DNA of 64,000 nucleotides from an uncultured Porphyromonadaceae bacterium (lineage in GTDB: Bacteria > Bacteroidota > Bacteroidia > Bacteroidales > Muribaculaceae). Positions within the stretch are counted from its first letter, which is position 1. The number at the start of each line of letters is the position of its first letter. The DNA is taken from the NCBI GenBank assembly GCA_937921035.1, contig CALEUL010000048.1:1-64000 (forward strand), in the 5' to 3' direction. The position numbers and the translations under genes are program-made. Of this stretch, positions 34,889-43,343 are shown piece by piece. The notes under the pieces were generated by a model. That model searched no databases. It was not told the DNA's origin and was given only the letters and a program-made list of their open reading frames with translations.

Positions 34889-36151
34889 ATGACAACACTA
34901 TCAAAATTATTGGCGTCACTTCTTCCGGTGATGTCCGTTGCCTCTGCAGCCAATGCGGAAAGTTTTTGCTACGATGGAATAATCTATAACGTTACAAGCG
35001 ATTCTACTTGCGAGGTTGGGCGGCAGACGCCGGACGACATAAACGGCGATGTCGCACTCCCGGCCGTGGCCGTAGGCGAAGACGGAAAAAGCTATGTCCT
35101 TACTGCCGTATCGAATTTTGCATTTGTTACCTGTGCCTCGCTTACAAAGGTCTCCATTCCGGAAACGGTAGAAACTGTCGGAAACTCGTCATTCTCAAAG
35201 TGTGCTTCCCTCAAGGTGGTACGTTTCTTGGGCTCGCCTGTGTCAGTCGGTTCCAACTGTTTCAGCGAGTCTGAATCGATTGCCGAAGTGTATACTCCCA
35301 CGCTTGAATCGTGGATTTCGACAGACTTCAAGGACGCCTCGGCAAGTCCGCTTAATTACGGCGCCACGCTTTTCAACAGCGAGGGCATTCCTGTAGACTG
35401 TAGCGTCATTCCCGACGGTACCGTAAGGATAGGAAACTATTCGCTGTCAAACATGAAAACCTTGGAGACTGTAACAATCCCCGAAAGCATAGCGGAAATC
35501 GGAACAGGGGCATTCACCGGCACCCCTGTGAAATATTTGAATATCACTTCGCTGGCCGCATGGGCAGAAATAACTTTTGGAAACTATACCGCAAATCCCC
35601 TTTATGCCGGGGCTGTAATTGTGCTCGACGGCAAGGAAGTTACGAATCTCGACATCCCTTACGGTGTAACCTCCATCAGCAATTATGCCTTTATGAATTA
35701 TAAAGTCGCCGAAACGATAACGGTTCCCGCAAGTGTTAAGGCCATAGGCATACAGGCCTTCTCGGGTTGTACAGCTGCGCGCAGCCTGTCCATTGGCGAA
35801 GGCGTCGCTTCAATAGGCATGAACGCCTTCCAGAACATTGATTTCAAAACCGTACGGTCGTATGCGGTGAATCCTCCCGAACTGGCACGTAATTCGTTCA
35901 GCGAAAACACTTATTCCACCGCCATTCTCACGGTACCGCAAGGCTCTTTGGAGGCATATATGGCCGCTTCGCAGTGGAAGAAATTCCAAAGCATAGAGGA
36001 GGAAGCTACCACAGGTATCGGTTCTGTTGTCGGCGACGATGCCGGCGAAGTAATCTATTACAACCTTGCCGGTCAGAAAATCGATAATCCGTCGGCAGGA
36101 ACATATATCCGCAGCCACGGCGGACGTAATGTGAAAGTCATCATAAGATAA
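34889..36151 (+). CDS. Secreted BspA-like leucine-rich-repeat protein
   Basis: A signal peptide (about 1-23) precedes a series of LRR_5/BspA-type repeats (about 55-350), with recurring phrases such as VSIPETVETVGNSSFSKCASL, VTIPESIAEIGTGAFTG and ITVPASVKAIGIQAFSGCTA. Such proteins are surface or secreted adhesin-like proteins in gut Bacteroidales. The C-terminal 30 residues (YYNLAGQKIDNPSAGTYI and a basic end) match the tail of two other proteins in this window and look like a secretion or sorting tail. A -7 box TAACTTTG (34857-34864) lies 24 bases before the ATG. Confidence 0.85.
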   Translation: MTTLSKLLASLLPVMSVASAANAESFCYDGIIYNVTSDSTCEVGRQTPDDINGDVALPAVAVGEDGKSYVLTAVSNFAFVTCASLTKVSIPETVETVGNSSFSKCASLKVVRFLGSPVSVGSNCFSESESIAEVYTPTLESWISTDFKDASASPLNYGATLFNSEGIPVDCSVIPDGTVRIGNYSLSNMKTLETVTIPESIAEIGTGAFTGTPVKYLNITSLAAWAEITFGNYTANPLYAGAVIVLDGKEVTNLDIPYGVTSISNYAFMNYKVAETITVPASVKAIGIQAFSGCTAARSLSIGEGVASIGMNAFQNIDFKTVRSYAVNPPELARNSFSENTYSTAILTVPQGSLEAYMAASQWKKFQSIEEEATTGIGSVVGDDAGEVIYYNLAGQKIDNPSAGTYIRSHGGRNVKVIIR

Positions 36152-36173
36152 CACCAACAGCTGTTATAATTAA

Positions 36174-36206
36174 ACGGGTGCGGCTCTGCCAGAGAGTCGC
36201 ACCCGT
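36174..36206. terminator. Hairpin between two converging genes
   Basis: A 14-bp stem with one wobble pair (36174-36187 with 36193-36206) lies between the converging stop codons at 36151 and 36231. T tracts are short on both sides, so it may serve both directions weakly. Confidence 0.65.
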
Positions 36207-36230
36207 TGTGCTATAGATTAATCGTATCTG

Positions 36231-37544
36231 TTATTTAAGAACTTTCCGTACCGAGCCATCGGACATACGGATTATGTTGATACCCTTACCCAGTCTTTCC
36301 ATACGTTTGCCGTCGATGGAGTAAATCTGGTCGATAGTCAGGTCCTCGGCAGGTTTTATGGTTTCAACGGCAGTCGGATCTCCGTTTACATCAATAACAT
36401 ATGTAGTGAAATATGCCGGAGCTTCCGGATCCTCGAAATCGGGGCTGTAGAAACCGTAGCCGAGAATGTAGCGGCCGTCGGCCGATATACCGGTAGGCAG
36501 GCAGTAGCCTATGGCATCCGGGAATCCGAAAGTTTCTTCATATATCGGATATTCCTGTCCTAAGGTAGAGGCCTGGGAATCACCGGCCGTCCAGATGAAG
36601 CTGCCGGCGCTCATATACAGAGGCTGTGAGCCGATGATACCTACAAAGGTGCCGTCGTTGGCGATTGCGGTGGGGAGAAGTCCGTAACCGTCGGGATCGA
36701 TATTCTGGGGTTCGTCGTAGATGGTGAGTTCCTTGGTTTCTACATTATATACAACTGGTACGCTCGAGGCATAACCTTCGGCTCGCATGATACCCTGGCA
36801 GAGAGCATATTTGCCGTTGTTGCTTATTCCCATAGGCTGCATGTCGTAGAGAACTTTTTCACCATTATTCAGGTCCTCTTCGTTCATAATTATATATTTG
36901 CTGAAAATCGGGTCGATAACATACTCGCCGTTTTCGTTTTCAATCCACAGGGTGGCAGGGCCGAAACTGCCTACGTATCCGAGAATCACCTTGCCGTCGC
37001 CGCTGATATATTTTGCGGAAGAGCCCTGGCCGGCATAGTCGCCGAGCACATCTTTGTCGGCTTCGGGCAGGAGGGTCCATGTGCCACCGTCTTTGGAATA
37101 TGCAGCATGTGTAAGATACCCTTTTGCTACAAGAGAACCTACGAGAACACTGCCGTCGTTCGAGAGAGCCTCTCCCAGAACATATTTGTATTCGTCGGAT
37201 GGTGTGGCAAGAACTGTTTCGATGCCCTCAAACGAGTACGTTACGCCGGGGCCGTTGTAGCCGATGGCAACTCCGTTGTTGGCAACATGCCGCAGCTCGG
37301 CACCTTCGTCATCTGTTGCAATTTCGAATTTTACCTGATCGTTTTCGATGTCGGCGATGAAGTAGCCCGAGCCGCTCTCTATGGCGCCGCACGCGTATTT
37401 GCCGTCTGGCGAGATGCTAAGACCCATAAGCTGAGGCTCGTCAATGCCCGGAGTGCCGAGTCCGAACGAAAGAGTTTTGATTGTCTGCGCGTTCAGCGAG
37501 GAACAAAGTGCAAATCCAAGGAATAGGGTAAAAACTTTTTTCAT
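36231..37544 (-). CDS. Secreted repeat protein with HAF/PD40-like repeats, unknown function
   Basis: The 437-residue protein starts at the ATG at 37544 (MKKVFTLFLGF..., signal peptide ending SLNAQ). Its body carries at least six spaced copies of an S/A-x-D/N-G-x-x-x-x-G motif (for example SPDGKYACG, SGDGKVILG, SADGRYILG), suggesting a beta-propeller or HAF-type repeat fold. The C-terminus (IYSIDGKRMERLGKGINII plus a basic end) is a sorting-type tail. Function is unknown. A full promoter lies upstream and the leader contains a 6-bp hairpin just before the start. Confidence 0.7.
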   Translation of the reverse strand: MKKVFTLFLGFALCSSLNAQTIKTLSFGLGTPGIDEPQLMGLSISPDGKYACGAIESGSGYFIADIENDQVKFEIATDDEGAELRHVANNGVAIGYNGPGVTYSFEGIETVLATPSDEYKYVLGEALSNDGSVLVGSLVAKGYLTHAAYSKDGGTWTLLPEADKDVLGDYAGQGSSAKYISGDGKVILGYVGSFGPATLWIENENGEYVIDPIFSKYIIMNEEDLNNGEKVLYDMQPMGISNNGKYALCQGIMRAEGYASSVPVVYNVETKELTIYDEPQNIDPDGYGLLPTAIANDGTFVGIIGSQPLYMSAGSFIWTAGDSQASTLGQEYPIYEETFGFPDAIGYCLPTGISADGRYILGYGFYSPDFEDPEAPAYFTTYVIDVNGDPTAVETIKPAEDLTIDQIYSIDGKRMERLGKGINIIRMSDGSVRKVLK

Positions 37545-37639
37545 AGGAATAAACAAAGCCCGTTTTGTGAAGTATGACGGAAGCCGGGCTATAAATTTCT
37601 TCTGTCGTACTGTTTCCTGTGTTTTCTGGAAAGACTTTG

Positions 37640-37671
37640 CAAAAATACGCTATCCCGTGCAAAAATGCAAA
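37640..37671 (-). promoter_or_regulatory. Promoter of the secreted repeat-protein gene
   Basis: On the minus strand TTTG (37668-37671) and TATTTTTG (37640-37647) are 20 bases apart, giving a leader of about 90 bases to the ATG at 37544. Confidence 0.7.
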
Positions 37672-37699
37672 CAGAATGTAAAAAATATATAATGACCTT

Positions 37700-39130
37700 T
37701 CAGAAATTGCGGCGTAGGCGGGCGACGGGTATACCGAGGCGCTCGCGGTATTTGGCGACTGTCCGGCGCGCGATATCGTAGCCAGCGGTGGACAGGGCGT
37801 CGCAAAGCGCCTGGTCGGACAGTGGATGGCGCTTGTCCTCCTTGTCAATCAGTTTTGTAAGAGTGTCCAGTATCTCGTGGGTGGATACATCGGTATCGGC
37901 GTCGGGACGCTCGTTAAAAAATAGCTTCAGCGGGTAAAGTCCGTGCGGTGTCAGGATATATTTTCCCGATGTGGCGCGCGATATCACGGATAAATCCAGC
38001 CCCGTAATTGCTGCCACGTCCTTGAGAATCATCGGCCTTATGTCGGCCTTGTCGCCGCTGAGCATGAAATCCCGCTGTAGCTTTACAATTGCCTGCCCGA
38101 TGGACATAAGGGTGCTGTTCCTCTGGCTTAGCAGACGGATGAACGATGTGGCCTCGTTGCGCTTGCGGCGTATAAAGGCCGCCGCAGCATGGTCGCCGGC
38201 GTCGGTGTCCGCGGCAGCGAAGGTGGATTCTATGCCAAGTTCCGGGATATTGCCGGGAAGGCTCAGGCTGAAGGTATCGTCGGTCGCGTCATAGTCCAGA
38301 TAGAAATCGGGAGTTACTGCGGCCGCGCGTCCGACGGCGCGACCGGTCTCTAATGCCGACGCCGGTTTGGGATTGAGGCTGCGGATAAGGGCGAGTGCCT
38401 TTTCCATTTCCTCCCGGTTGACGCCAAGCTGGCTCTGGATGCGGTCGAAATGTTTTTTTGAAAAAAGGTCGAAGTAGTTTCCTACAATCTCCTTGGCAAT
38501 GCGCAGGGTTACACTGTTCCTGCGCCTGTCCAGTTGCAGCATAAGGCAGTCGCGGAGATCCGTGGCGCATATTCCTGCCGGGTCCAGCATACGCACCTGG
38601 TCGAAAACATATGTCATGTCGGAGGGGTTGGTGTACACACCCTCTATAATGGCAATGTCGTCGGCAATATCGTCGAGGCTACGTCTCAGATAACCGTTGT
38701 CGTCCAGATTGCCGATTATGTGTGCGGCAATCCGTAGCTGTTCCTGGCTTAGCTCGCTTTCGCTTGCAAGACGTCGCATAAGTATTTCGCCCATCGATTC
38801 GCCCTCGTCCGCCGCAAAGCTCGAGGCTTCTATGTGGGCGTTGTCATCGCTGTTGGCAGCCCGGTGCAGATATGCTGGGGCGTCGTCGCTGTCGGCATAG
38901 TCGGCAAGCTGCAACTGCTCCGATGTCTCGGAGAATTCGGAATGTTCCGTTTCTGCAGGGCTGTTCAGCGTCTCAAGTGCCGGATTCTCGTCAAGTTCGC
39001 GGCGTACCTCATCTTCCAGTTCGGGCACACTCATTTCAAGCATGCGGCCTAAGGCAACGCTTTGCGGGTTCAGGCGTTGCTGCAGGCGTAGCTGCTGTTC
39101 CTGGCGTAGTTTGTTCTGGAAATCGCTCAC
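37700..39130 (-). CDS. rpoN: RNA polymerase sigma-54 factor
   Basis: Sigma-54 directs RNA polymerase to -24/-12 promoters that need an AAA+ activator. The 476-residue protein has the glutamine-rich region I (QQLRLQQRLNPQSVALG), an acidic region II, the core-binding domain (about 110-300) and the C-terminal DNA-binding part with the RpoN box ARRTVAKYRE (about 454-463). No sigma-54 activator gene is seen in the window. A -7 box (CAAATTTA, 39169-39176 on the plus strand) lies upstream. Confidence 0.95.
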   Translation of the reverse strand: MSDFQNKLRQEQQLRLQQRLNPQSVALGRMLEMSVPELEDEVRRELDENPALETLNSPAETEHSEFSETSEQLQLADYADSDDAPAYLHRAANSDDNAHIEASSFAADEGESMGEILMRRLASESELSQEQLRIAAHIIGNLDDNGYLRRSLDDIADDIAIIEGVYTNPSDMTYVFDQVRMLDPAGICATDLRDCLMLQLDRRRNSVTLRIAKEIVGNYFDLFSKKHFDRIQSQLGVNREEMEKALALIRSLNPKPASALETGRAVGRAAAVTPDFYLDYDATDDTFSLSLPGNIPELGIESTFAAADTDAGDHAAAAFIRRKRNEATSFIRLLSQRNSTLMSIGQAIVKLQRDFMLSGDKADIRPMILKDVAAITGLDLSVISRATSGKYILTPHGLYPLKLFFNERPDADTDVSTHEILDTLTKLIDKEDKRHPLSDQALCDALSTAGYDIARRTVAKYRERLGIPVARLRRNF

Positions 39131-39220
39131 TTTTCAGTTATCGGCTGGTTGCTCTTGTTTGTTGTCTGCAAATTTACGCAGAATTTCCAAAACGGCATAT
39201 AGGCATATATAAAATAAATC

Positions 39221-39244
39221 GGGGAAGTCCCGAAGGACACCCCC
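39221..39244 (-). terminator. Hairpin with TTCG tetraloop after the ECF sigma gene
   Basis: On the minus strand the stem reads GGGGTGTCC-TTCG-GGACTTCCCC (39221-39244), with a stable C(TTCG)G loop and an internal mismatch, followed by a T/A-rich stretch GATTTATTTTATA. It is a probable terminator of the gene ending at 39351. The remaining 39245-39350 holds nothing I can identify. Confidence 0.6.
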
Positions 39245-39350
39245 TTGTACACTTGAATCATATTCTTGGCTTAGGTAAATTGTGTCGGTATCGTAGCATC
39301 AATATCGGAGAGAGTGTTTTCTCGACTTGTGTGGATGGAAGGATAACTGA

Positions 39351-39851
39351 TTAGCGATAATCGCTGAAGCGCTCCTGTAGTCTTTTGCGGGCGAAAAAGA
39401 TTCGGCTTTTTACAGTGCCGAGGGGCAGATTCATCTTCTCGGCTATCTCGCTGTACTTGTAGCCTGCTACGTGCATGGAGAAAGGAATGCGGAATTCGTC
39501 GGAGAACTCGTTTATTGCTTTGCTGATTTCGGTGGCGCCATACGATTCTTCGGGAGATTCCACTGTGCTTTCGCCAAGGTTCAGCAGGTACATGTTGTCG
39601 GTGGTGTCCACGATGGTGGCTGTGCGTACGTTGCGGCGGTAGCTGTTGATAAAGTTGTTGCGCATGATGGTGAACACCCAGCCTTTGAAGTTTGTTCCTG
39701 CTGTGTACTTTTCTTCGTTGTCGAGGGCTTTTACCATCGTGTCCTGAAGAAGATCGTATGCGTCGTCGCGGTTATTGGTGAGCATGTAGGCAAAATTCAG
39801 AAGATTTGCCTGAAGAGCTGTAAGATTGTCGATGAATTTAGTCGATGCCAT
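39351..39851 (-). CDS. ECF RNA polymerase sigma factor
   Basis: The 166-residue protein has sigma region 2 (about 15-85, with DDAYDLLQDTMVKALDNEEKY and FKGWVFTIMRNNFINSYRR) and region 4 (about 110-162, with FSMHVAGYKYSEIAEKMNLPLGTVKSRIFFARKRL). No anti-sigma gene lies next to it, unlike the sigma factor at 24.0-24.6 kb. Stand-alone ECF factors of this sort are common in Bacteroidales. A plausible promoter lies at 39901-39931. Confidence 0.9.
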   Translation of the reverse strand: MASTKFIDNLTALQANLLNFAYMLTNNRDDAYDLLQDTMVKALDNEEKYTAGTNFKGWVFTIMRNNFINSYRRNVRTATIVDTTDNMYLLNLGESTVESPEESYGATEISKAINEFSDEFRIPFSMHVAGYKYSEIAEKMNLPLGTVKSRIFFARKRLQERFSDYR

Positions 39852-39900
39852 GATGAATATTTTTTAGAATTAGTTTCTGATTTTTTCTTTGATTTTGATG

Positions 39901-39931
39901 CAAATTTATAGGCAGATTAAGCAAAATCAAG
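39901..39931 (-). promoter_or_regulatory. Probable promoter of the stand-alone ECF sigma gene
   Basis: On the minus strand a -7 box TAAATTTG (39901-39908) has CTTG (39928-39931), a near match to TTTG, 19 bases upstream. Confidence 0.5.
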
Positions 39932-40125
39932 AAGAAAAGTGTAAAATAATGTTAATGCAAGCATCAACTTAATTTTTAACTATTAATCCGTTGAAAATTA
40001 GGATATTAATATTGGACTTAATTGTTACAGGATTGTTACACACATCAAAATGTCATGCTAATGTTGCTTGTATGACATTGAAATGTAACAAAATTAGGGT
40101 TTTTAAAGCCAGTTGCGCACAACAC

Positions 40126-40390
40126 AAAAAGGGGCCGCTTCCGCAGCCCCTTTGGAAAGGATTGGAGGTTGTAACAATGACTTTAGCTGGCTTTAGGTGT
40201 AGAACGGCAGCATCTCGGCATCCGGCTTAGGTAGCGGGACGCCTTTGCAGATTGCGATGTATAATGTGTTGGGAATCGCATTGGTTGAATGCTCAATGCA
40301 TAAACTGGAGAATCAGACATGCTGCTGGCCGTTAATTTTATAGATATTATGGTTTAGATAGTTAGGTGAAAAGGTTTCAGCCTAAGTCAT
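40126..40390 (-). ncRNA. Candidate structured non-coding RNA, unknown family
   Basis: No protein gene is supported between 39910 and 40539. On the minus strand this stretch has a promoter-like element at its 5' side (40393-40424) and a terminator at its 3' side: AAAGGGGC (40128-40135) pairs with GCCCCTTT (40146-40153), then five T residues. In between, the two ends pair over 13 positions with two mismatches (40177-40189 with 40378-40390). Inside lie a 7-bp stem (40207-40213 with 40319-40325) and hairpins at 40217-40223/40237-40243 and 40253-40258/40275-40280. Predicted length is about 260 bases. I could not match it to tmRNA, RNase P RNA, SRP RNA or a known 6S pattern. Confidence 0.5.
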
Positions 40391-40392
40391 CA

Positions 40393-40424
40393 CAAATATA
40401 CAGCGTTTTCATCACAAATGCAAT
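40393..40424 (-). promoter_or_regulatory. Probable promoter of the candidate RNA
   Basis: On the minus strand TATATTTG (40393-40400) fits TAnnTTTG, with ATTG (40421-40424) 20 bases upstream. A perfect 8-bp inverted repeat, TTTTCATC (40406-40413) and GATGAAAA (40431-40438), spans the region upstream of the -7 box and could be an operator. Confidence 0.45.
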
Positions 40425-40539
40425 ATTTTTGATGAAAATCTTTGAAAAAATAATCTTTTGTTTATAGTGCGGTTTTCTTAATATATGATAATTGATAGTG
40501 TATTCGTAATTATACATTAATATATAGCCGCATAAATAA

Positions 40540-41292
40540 TCAGTATATGGTGTAGGAGATAACATAGTGCCAGCCATCGCGTAACAGAGCGTCATCGGTT
40601 GTCCATTTCCCGGCTGGAGCCGTGAGGGCGAAATGAGATAGACCTATGCCGAGGTCCATACGGGCTCCGTCGCTTGCCTTGACGGTATAGAAATCTACGC
40701 GCTTGTCTGTGGCAATAGCACGCCACGGCTGTGAGTTGAGGCTCGACGGAGCAAGTCGCATCATTTCCAATGCTGCATGGAATGGAGAACCAGTGCTCAC
40801 TTCGAACAGTTCGTCGAAAGGCTTGCGCTGTTTGCTTTTTGCCATCCATTTTGTGAGGCGGGAAAATAACGTGTCGTTTTTGGCGCCTATACCGAAAGCC
40901 ACCACCGCAGGAATAGTCTCGCCTTCGGTCGGCGAGGCAGCTCTTGCAGCGTCTCCTGCAGAGAAAGTACCTCCGAGCCAGCATGTAGCCATGCCGTGAG
41001 CCGTGAGCCATAGTACCACGCGCTCCATTTTCATGCCGGCGTTTACGGGCGCAAGTGCATCGCCTTCGGTATAGCAGAGCACAAGAAAGTGTTCGGCACC
41101 GGAAATGACGCCGTATGTTCCTATTTTGCCACCGACGGCTTTGTTTACAATGCAGATGCGTGCATGTTCGCCGTCAATTGGGTCGTGGGCGGTGCATATC
41201 TCCGTCAGTTTCTCCGTAACGGAAGCCGGAACCGGTTCGGAAACAAACTTCCTTGTAGAGTGGCGTGCGTGTATTGCTTCTTCGAAATCCAT
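40540..41292 (-). CDS. Nitroreductase-family protein
   Basis: The 250-residue protein begins like FMN nitroreductases (MDFEEAIHARHSTRKF) and has two halves, with WLGGTFSAGDA and a second block LEMMRLAPSSLNSQPWRAI that carries the flavin-binding SxxNxQPW motif. It resembles the two-part 'putative TM nitroreductase' group. Such enzymes reduce nitro or quinone compounds with NAD(P)H; the substrate is unknown. A -7 box (TAACTTTG on the minus strand, 41306-41313) with CTTG 18 bases upstream lies just before the ATG. Confidence 0.82.
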   Translation of the reverse strand: MDFEEAIHARHSTRKFVSEPVPASVTEKLTEICTAHDPIDGEHARICIVNKAVGGKIGTYGVISGAEHFLVLCYTEGDALAPVNAGMKMERVVLWLTAHGMATCWLGGTFSAGDAARAASPTEGETIPAVVAFGIGAKNDTLFSRLTKWMAKSKQRKPFDELFEVSTGSPFHAALEMMRLAPSSLNSQPWRAIATDKRVDFYTVKASDGARMDLGIGLSHFALTAPAGKWTTDDALLRDGWHYVISYTIY

Positions 41293-41343
41293 AGATATTT
41301 TTGTCCAAAGTTACGCAAAACTTCCGTTTTGCAAGAAGATAGT

Positions 41344-41371
41344 AAAAAAGGCTGCCGGAGCAGCCTTTTTT
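41344..41371. terminator. Enolase terminator, bidirectional in form
   Basis: GGCTGC (41350-41355) pairs with GCAGCC (41360-41365) around a 4-base loop, flanked by six A and six T residues. On the minus strand it ends the enolase transcript 20 bases after the stop codon. Confidence 0.92.
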
Positions 41372-41390
41372 ACTATAATCCGCGAAGGAA

Positions 41391-42698
41391 TTATTCTGTG
41401 CGACGGGTCTTTTTGCCGTAGCCGTAGCGAGCAGCTTCGCCGAGTTCTTCTTCGATGCGGAGCAGCTGGTTGTACTTGGCCATACGGTCGGAGCGGCTTG
41501 CAGAACCAGTTTTGATCTGGCCGGCGTTGGTGGCAACAGCGATGTCGGCGATTGTGGCATCTTCTGTTTCACCGGAACGGTGGGAGATAACTGCGGTGTA
41601 GCCGTTACGCTGAGCGAGTTCAACAGCGCGGAGGGTCTCGGTGAGAGAACCGATCTGGTTAACCTTAACGAGAATGGAGTTGGCGCAGCCGAGTTCGATA
41701 CCTTTTTCGAGGTACTTAACGTTGGTTACAAAGAGGTCGTCGCCAACGAGCTGGCAGCGGTCGCCGATAAGGTCGGTGAGGACTTTCCAGCCTTCCCAGT
41801 CGTTTTCGGCCATACCGTCTTCGATAGAGTCGATGGGGAATTCGTTGATGAGCTTCTCGAGGTATTCGGCCTGTTCCTTGCTTGTGAGGGTCTTGCCGTT
41901 TTCTTCCTTGGGAGCGCCGTTGTTCAGGTGGCTGTAGTGGTACTTGCCGTCCTCGTAGAATTCGGAGGAAGCGCAGTCGAGACCGATAGTAACGTCTTTG
42001 CCGGGAACATAGCCTGCTTTTTCGATAGCTTTGATGATGCAGTTGAGGGCATCTTCAGTACCGTTGAGCTTGGGAGCGAAACCGCCTTCGTCGCCTACTG
42101 CGGTGCTGAGGCCACGCTCTTTGAGAACGCTCTTGAGGTTATGGAATACTTCTGTACCCATGCGGATGCCTTCGTGGAAGGAGGTAGCGCCGATAGGACG
42201 AATCATGAATTCCTGGAAGCAGATGGGAGCATCGGAGTGAGCGCCGCCGTTGATGATGTTCATCATGGGAACGGGGAGAACATAGGTGTTGCAGCCGCCG
42301 ATGTATTTGTAGAGGGGCAGGTCGAGGTAGTCGGCAGCAGCCTTGGCAACAGCGAGGGAAACACCGAGGATGGCGTTTGCACCGAGGTTGCTCTTGGTGT
42401 CGGTACCGTCGAGGGCAAGCATGGTTTCGTCAATTGCAATCTGGTCGAGGGCGTTCATGCCTACGAGAGCTGCAGCGATTGGGCCGTTTACGTTGGCCAC
42501 TGCTTTGAGGACGCCTTTGCCCATGTAACGGCTCTTGTCGCCGTCGCGGAGTTCGAGGGCTTCGTTAACGCCGGTGGATGCTCCCGAGGGAACAGATGCG
42601 CGGCCACGTGCGCCGGATTCGAGAATTACGTCTACTTCTACTGTGGGGTTGCCGCGGGAGTCGAGAACCTCACGACCGATGATTTTTTGAATTTTCAT
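41391..42698 (-). CDS. eno: Enolase
   Basis: Enolase converts 2-phosphoglycerate to phosphoenolpyruvate in glycolysis with Mg2+. The 435-residue protein has the start IQKIIGREVLDSRGNPTVEV, GANAILGVSLAVAKAAA, the metal-binding DDLFVTN, and the active-site loop SHRSGETEDATIADIAV with TGSASRSDR. Length is typical. A -7 box CAAATTTA (plus strand, 42743-42750) lies 45 bases upstream. Codon use is strongly biased, as expected for a highly expressed gene. Confidence 0.98.
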   Translation of the reverse strand: MKIQKIIGREVLDSRGNPTVEVDVILESGARGRASVPSGASTGVNEALELRDGDKSRYMGKGVLKAVANVNGPIAAALVGMNALDQIAIDETMLALDGTDTKSNLGANAILGVSLAVAKAAADYLDLPLYKYIGGCNTYVLPVPMMNIINGGAHSDAPICFQEFMIRPIGATSFHEGIRMGTEVFHNLKSVLKERGLSTAVGDEGGFAPKLNGTEDALNCIIKAIEKAGYVPGKDVTIGLDCASSEFYEDGKYHYSHLNNGAPKEENGKTLTSKEQAEYLEKLINEFPIDSIEDGMAENDWEGWKVLTDLIGDRCQLVGDDLFVTNVKYLEKGIELGCANSILVKVNQIGSLTETLRAVELAQRNGYTAVISHRSGETEDATIADIAVATNAGQIKTGSASRSDRMAKYNQLLRIEEELGEAARYGYGKKTRRTE

Positions 42699-42794
42699 AA
42701 TAGTCTTTTAATAGCTTGCTATTTGGTTTGTGTTTTATGGTGCAAATTTACGAAATTTTTCTGTAATCGGAGCATGAGGGCGCAAAATCTTTGT

Positions 42795-43343
42795 TCACTT
42801 TTTATTAAGTGTCAGATCTGTAATCTGTGCGTCGCTCAGAAAGCTGTCGGTCCAGCTTCGCACGCGGTTGCGGAACGTTTGTGTGCCGTAGCCGCGGATG
42901 TTCAGAATAAGGTCCATGTTTTTAAGTGCATCTTCAAGCTTGCCGTTGGCATGACATTTGCCAAGGTACTGCCAGAGGATGGTCTGAACGCACTTTTCAT
43001 GCGATGTGGTGTAGCGAAGGAACTGTTCCTGTCCGATGAGCATGCACAGGGCGTTGAACATCAGTTTTGTTACATACTCGTCGCCTACACCGTAGGCCTC
43101 AAAACTCTTTATGTGCTGTTTTATAACCGATGTGCGCGCCTTTGCTCTACCGTATTTGCTGCGGTTTGCCTCCTTGGCAATGGCAGTCGTCTTCTGCTCG
43201 AGTAAAGCATCGGCGTCTGGATTCAGAAAGAACTCCATGAACGCCTTGGCCTCTTTCGACGAGTCGTATACGGCCATCACGAAATCCCTGAGCTGTTCGG
43301 TGCTGAAGGTTTCGAGTTCTTTGCGCAGCTTGGTCTTGGACAT
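42795..43343 (-). CDS. Small DUF6155-like protein, unknown function
   Basis: The 182-residue protein is basic, mainly helical, with no signal peptide or membrane segment (MSKTKLRKELETFSTEQLRDF at the start). It resembles DUF6155 proteins found across Bacteroidota; no function is known. Its ATG shares one base with the stop codon of the S9 peptidase gene (TAATG), so translation is coupled, although an obvious functional link is lacking. Confidence 0.7.
   Translation of the reverse strand: MSKTKLRKELETFSTEQLRDFVMAVYDSSKEAKAFMEFFLNPDADALLEQKTTAIAKEANRSKYGRAKARTSVIKQHIKSFEAYGVGDEYVTKLMFNALCMLIGQEQFLRYTTSHEKCVQTILWQYLGKCHANGKLEDALKNMDLILNIRGYGTQTFRNRVRSWTDSFLSDAQITDLTLNKK

Noticed and set aside
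39991..40230. A 79-codon plus-strand open frame in the gene-poor gap
   Set aside because: It runs through the terminator hairpin and closing stem of the candidate RNA, has no family likeness and no promoter in the right place.
41580..43205. A 541-codon open frame opposite enolase and the DUF6155-like gene
   Set aside because: It is antisense to highly expressed enolase, crosses a promoter region, and has no recognisable protein features.
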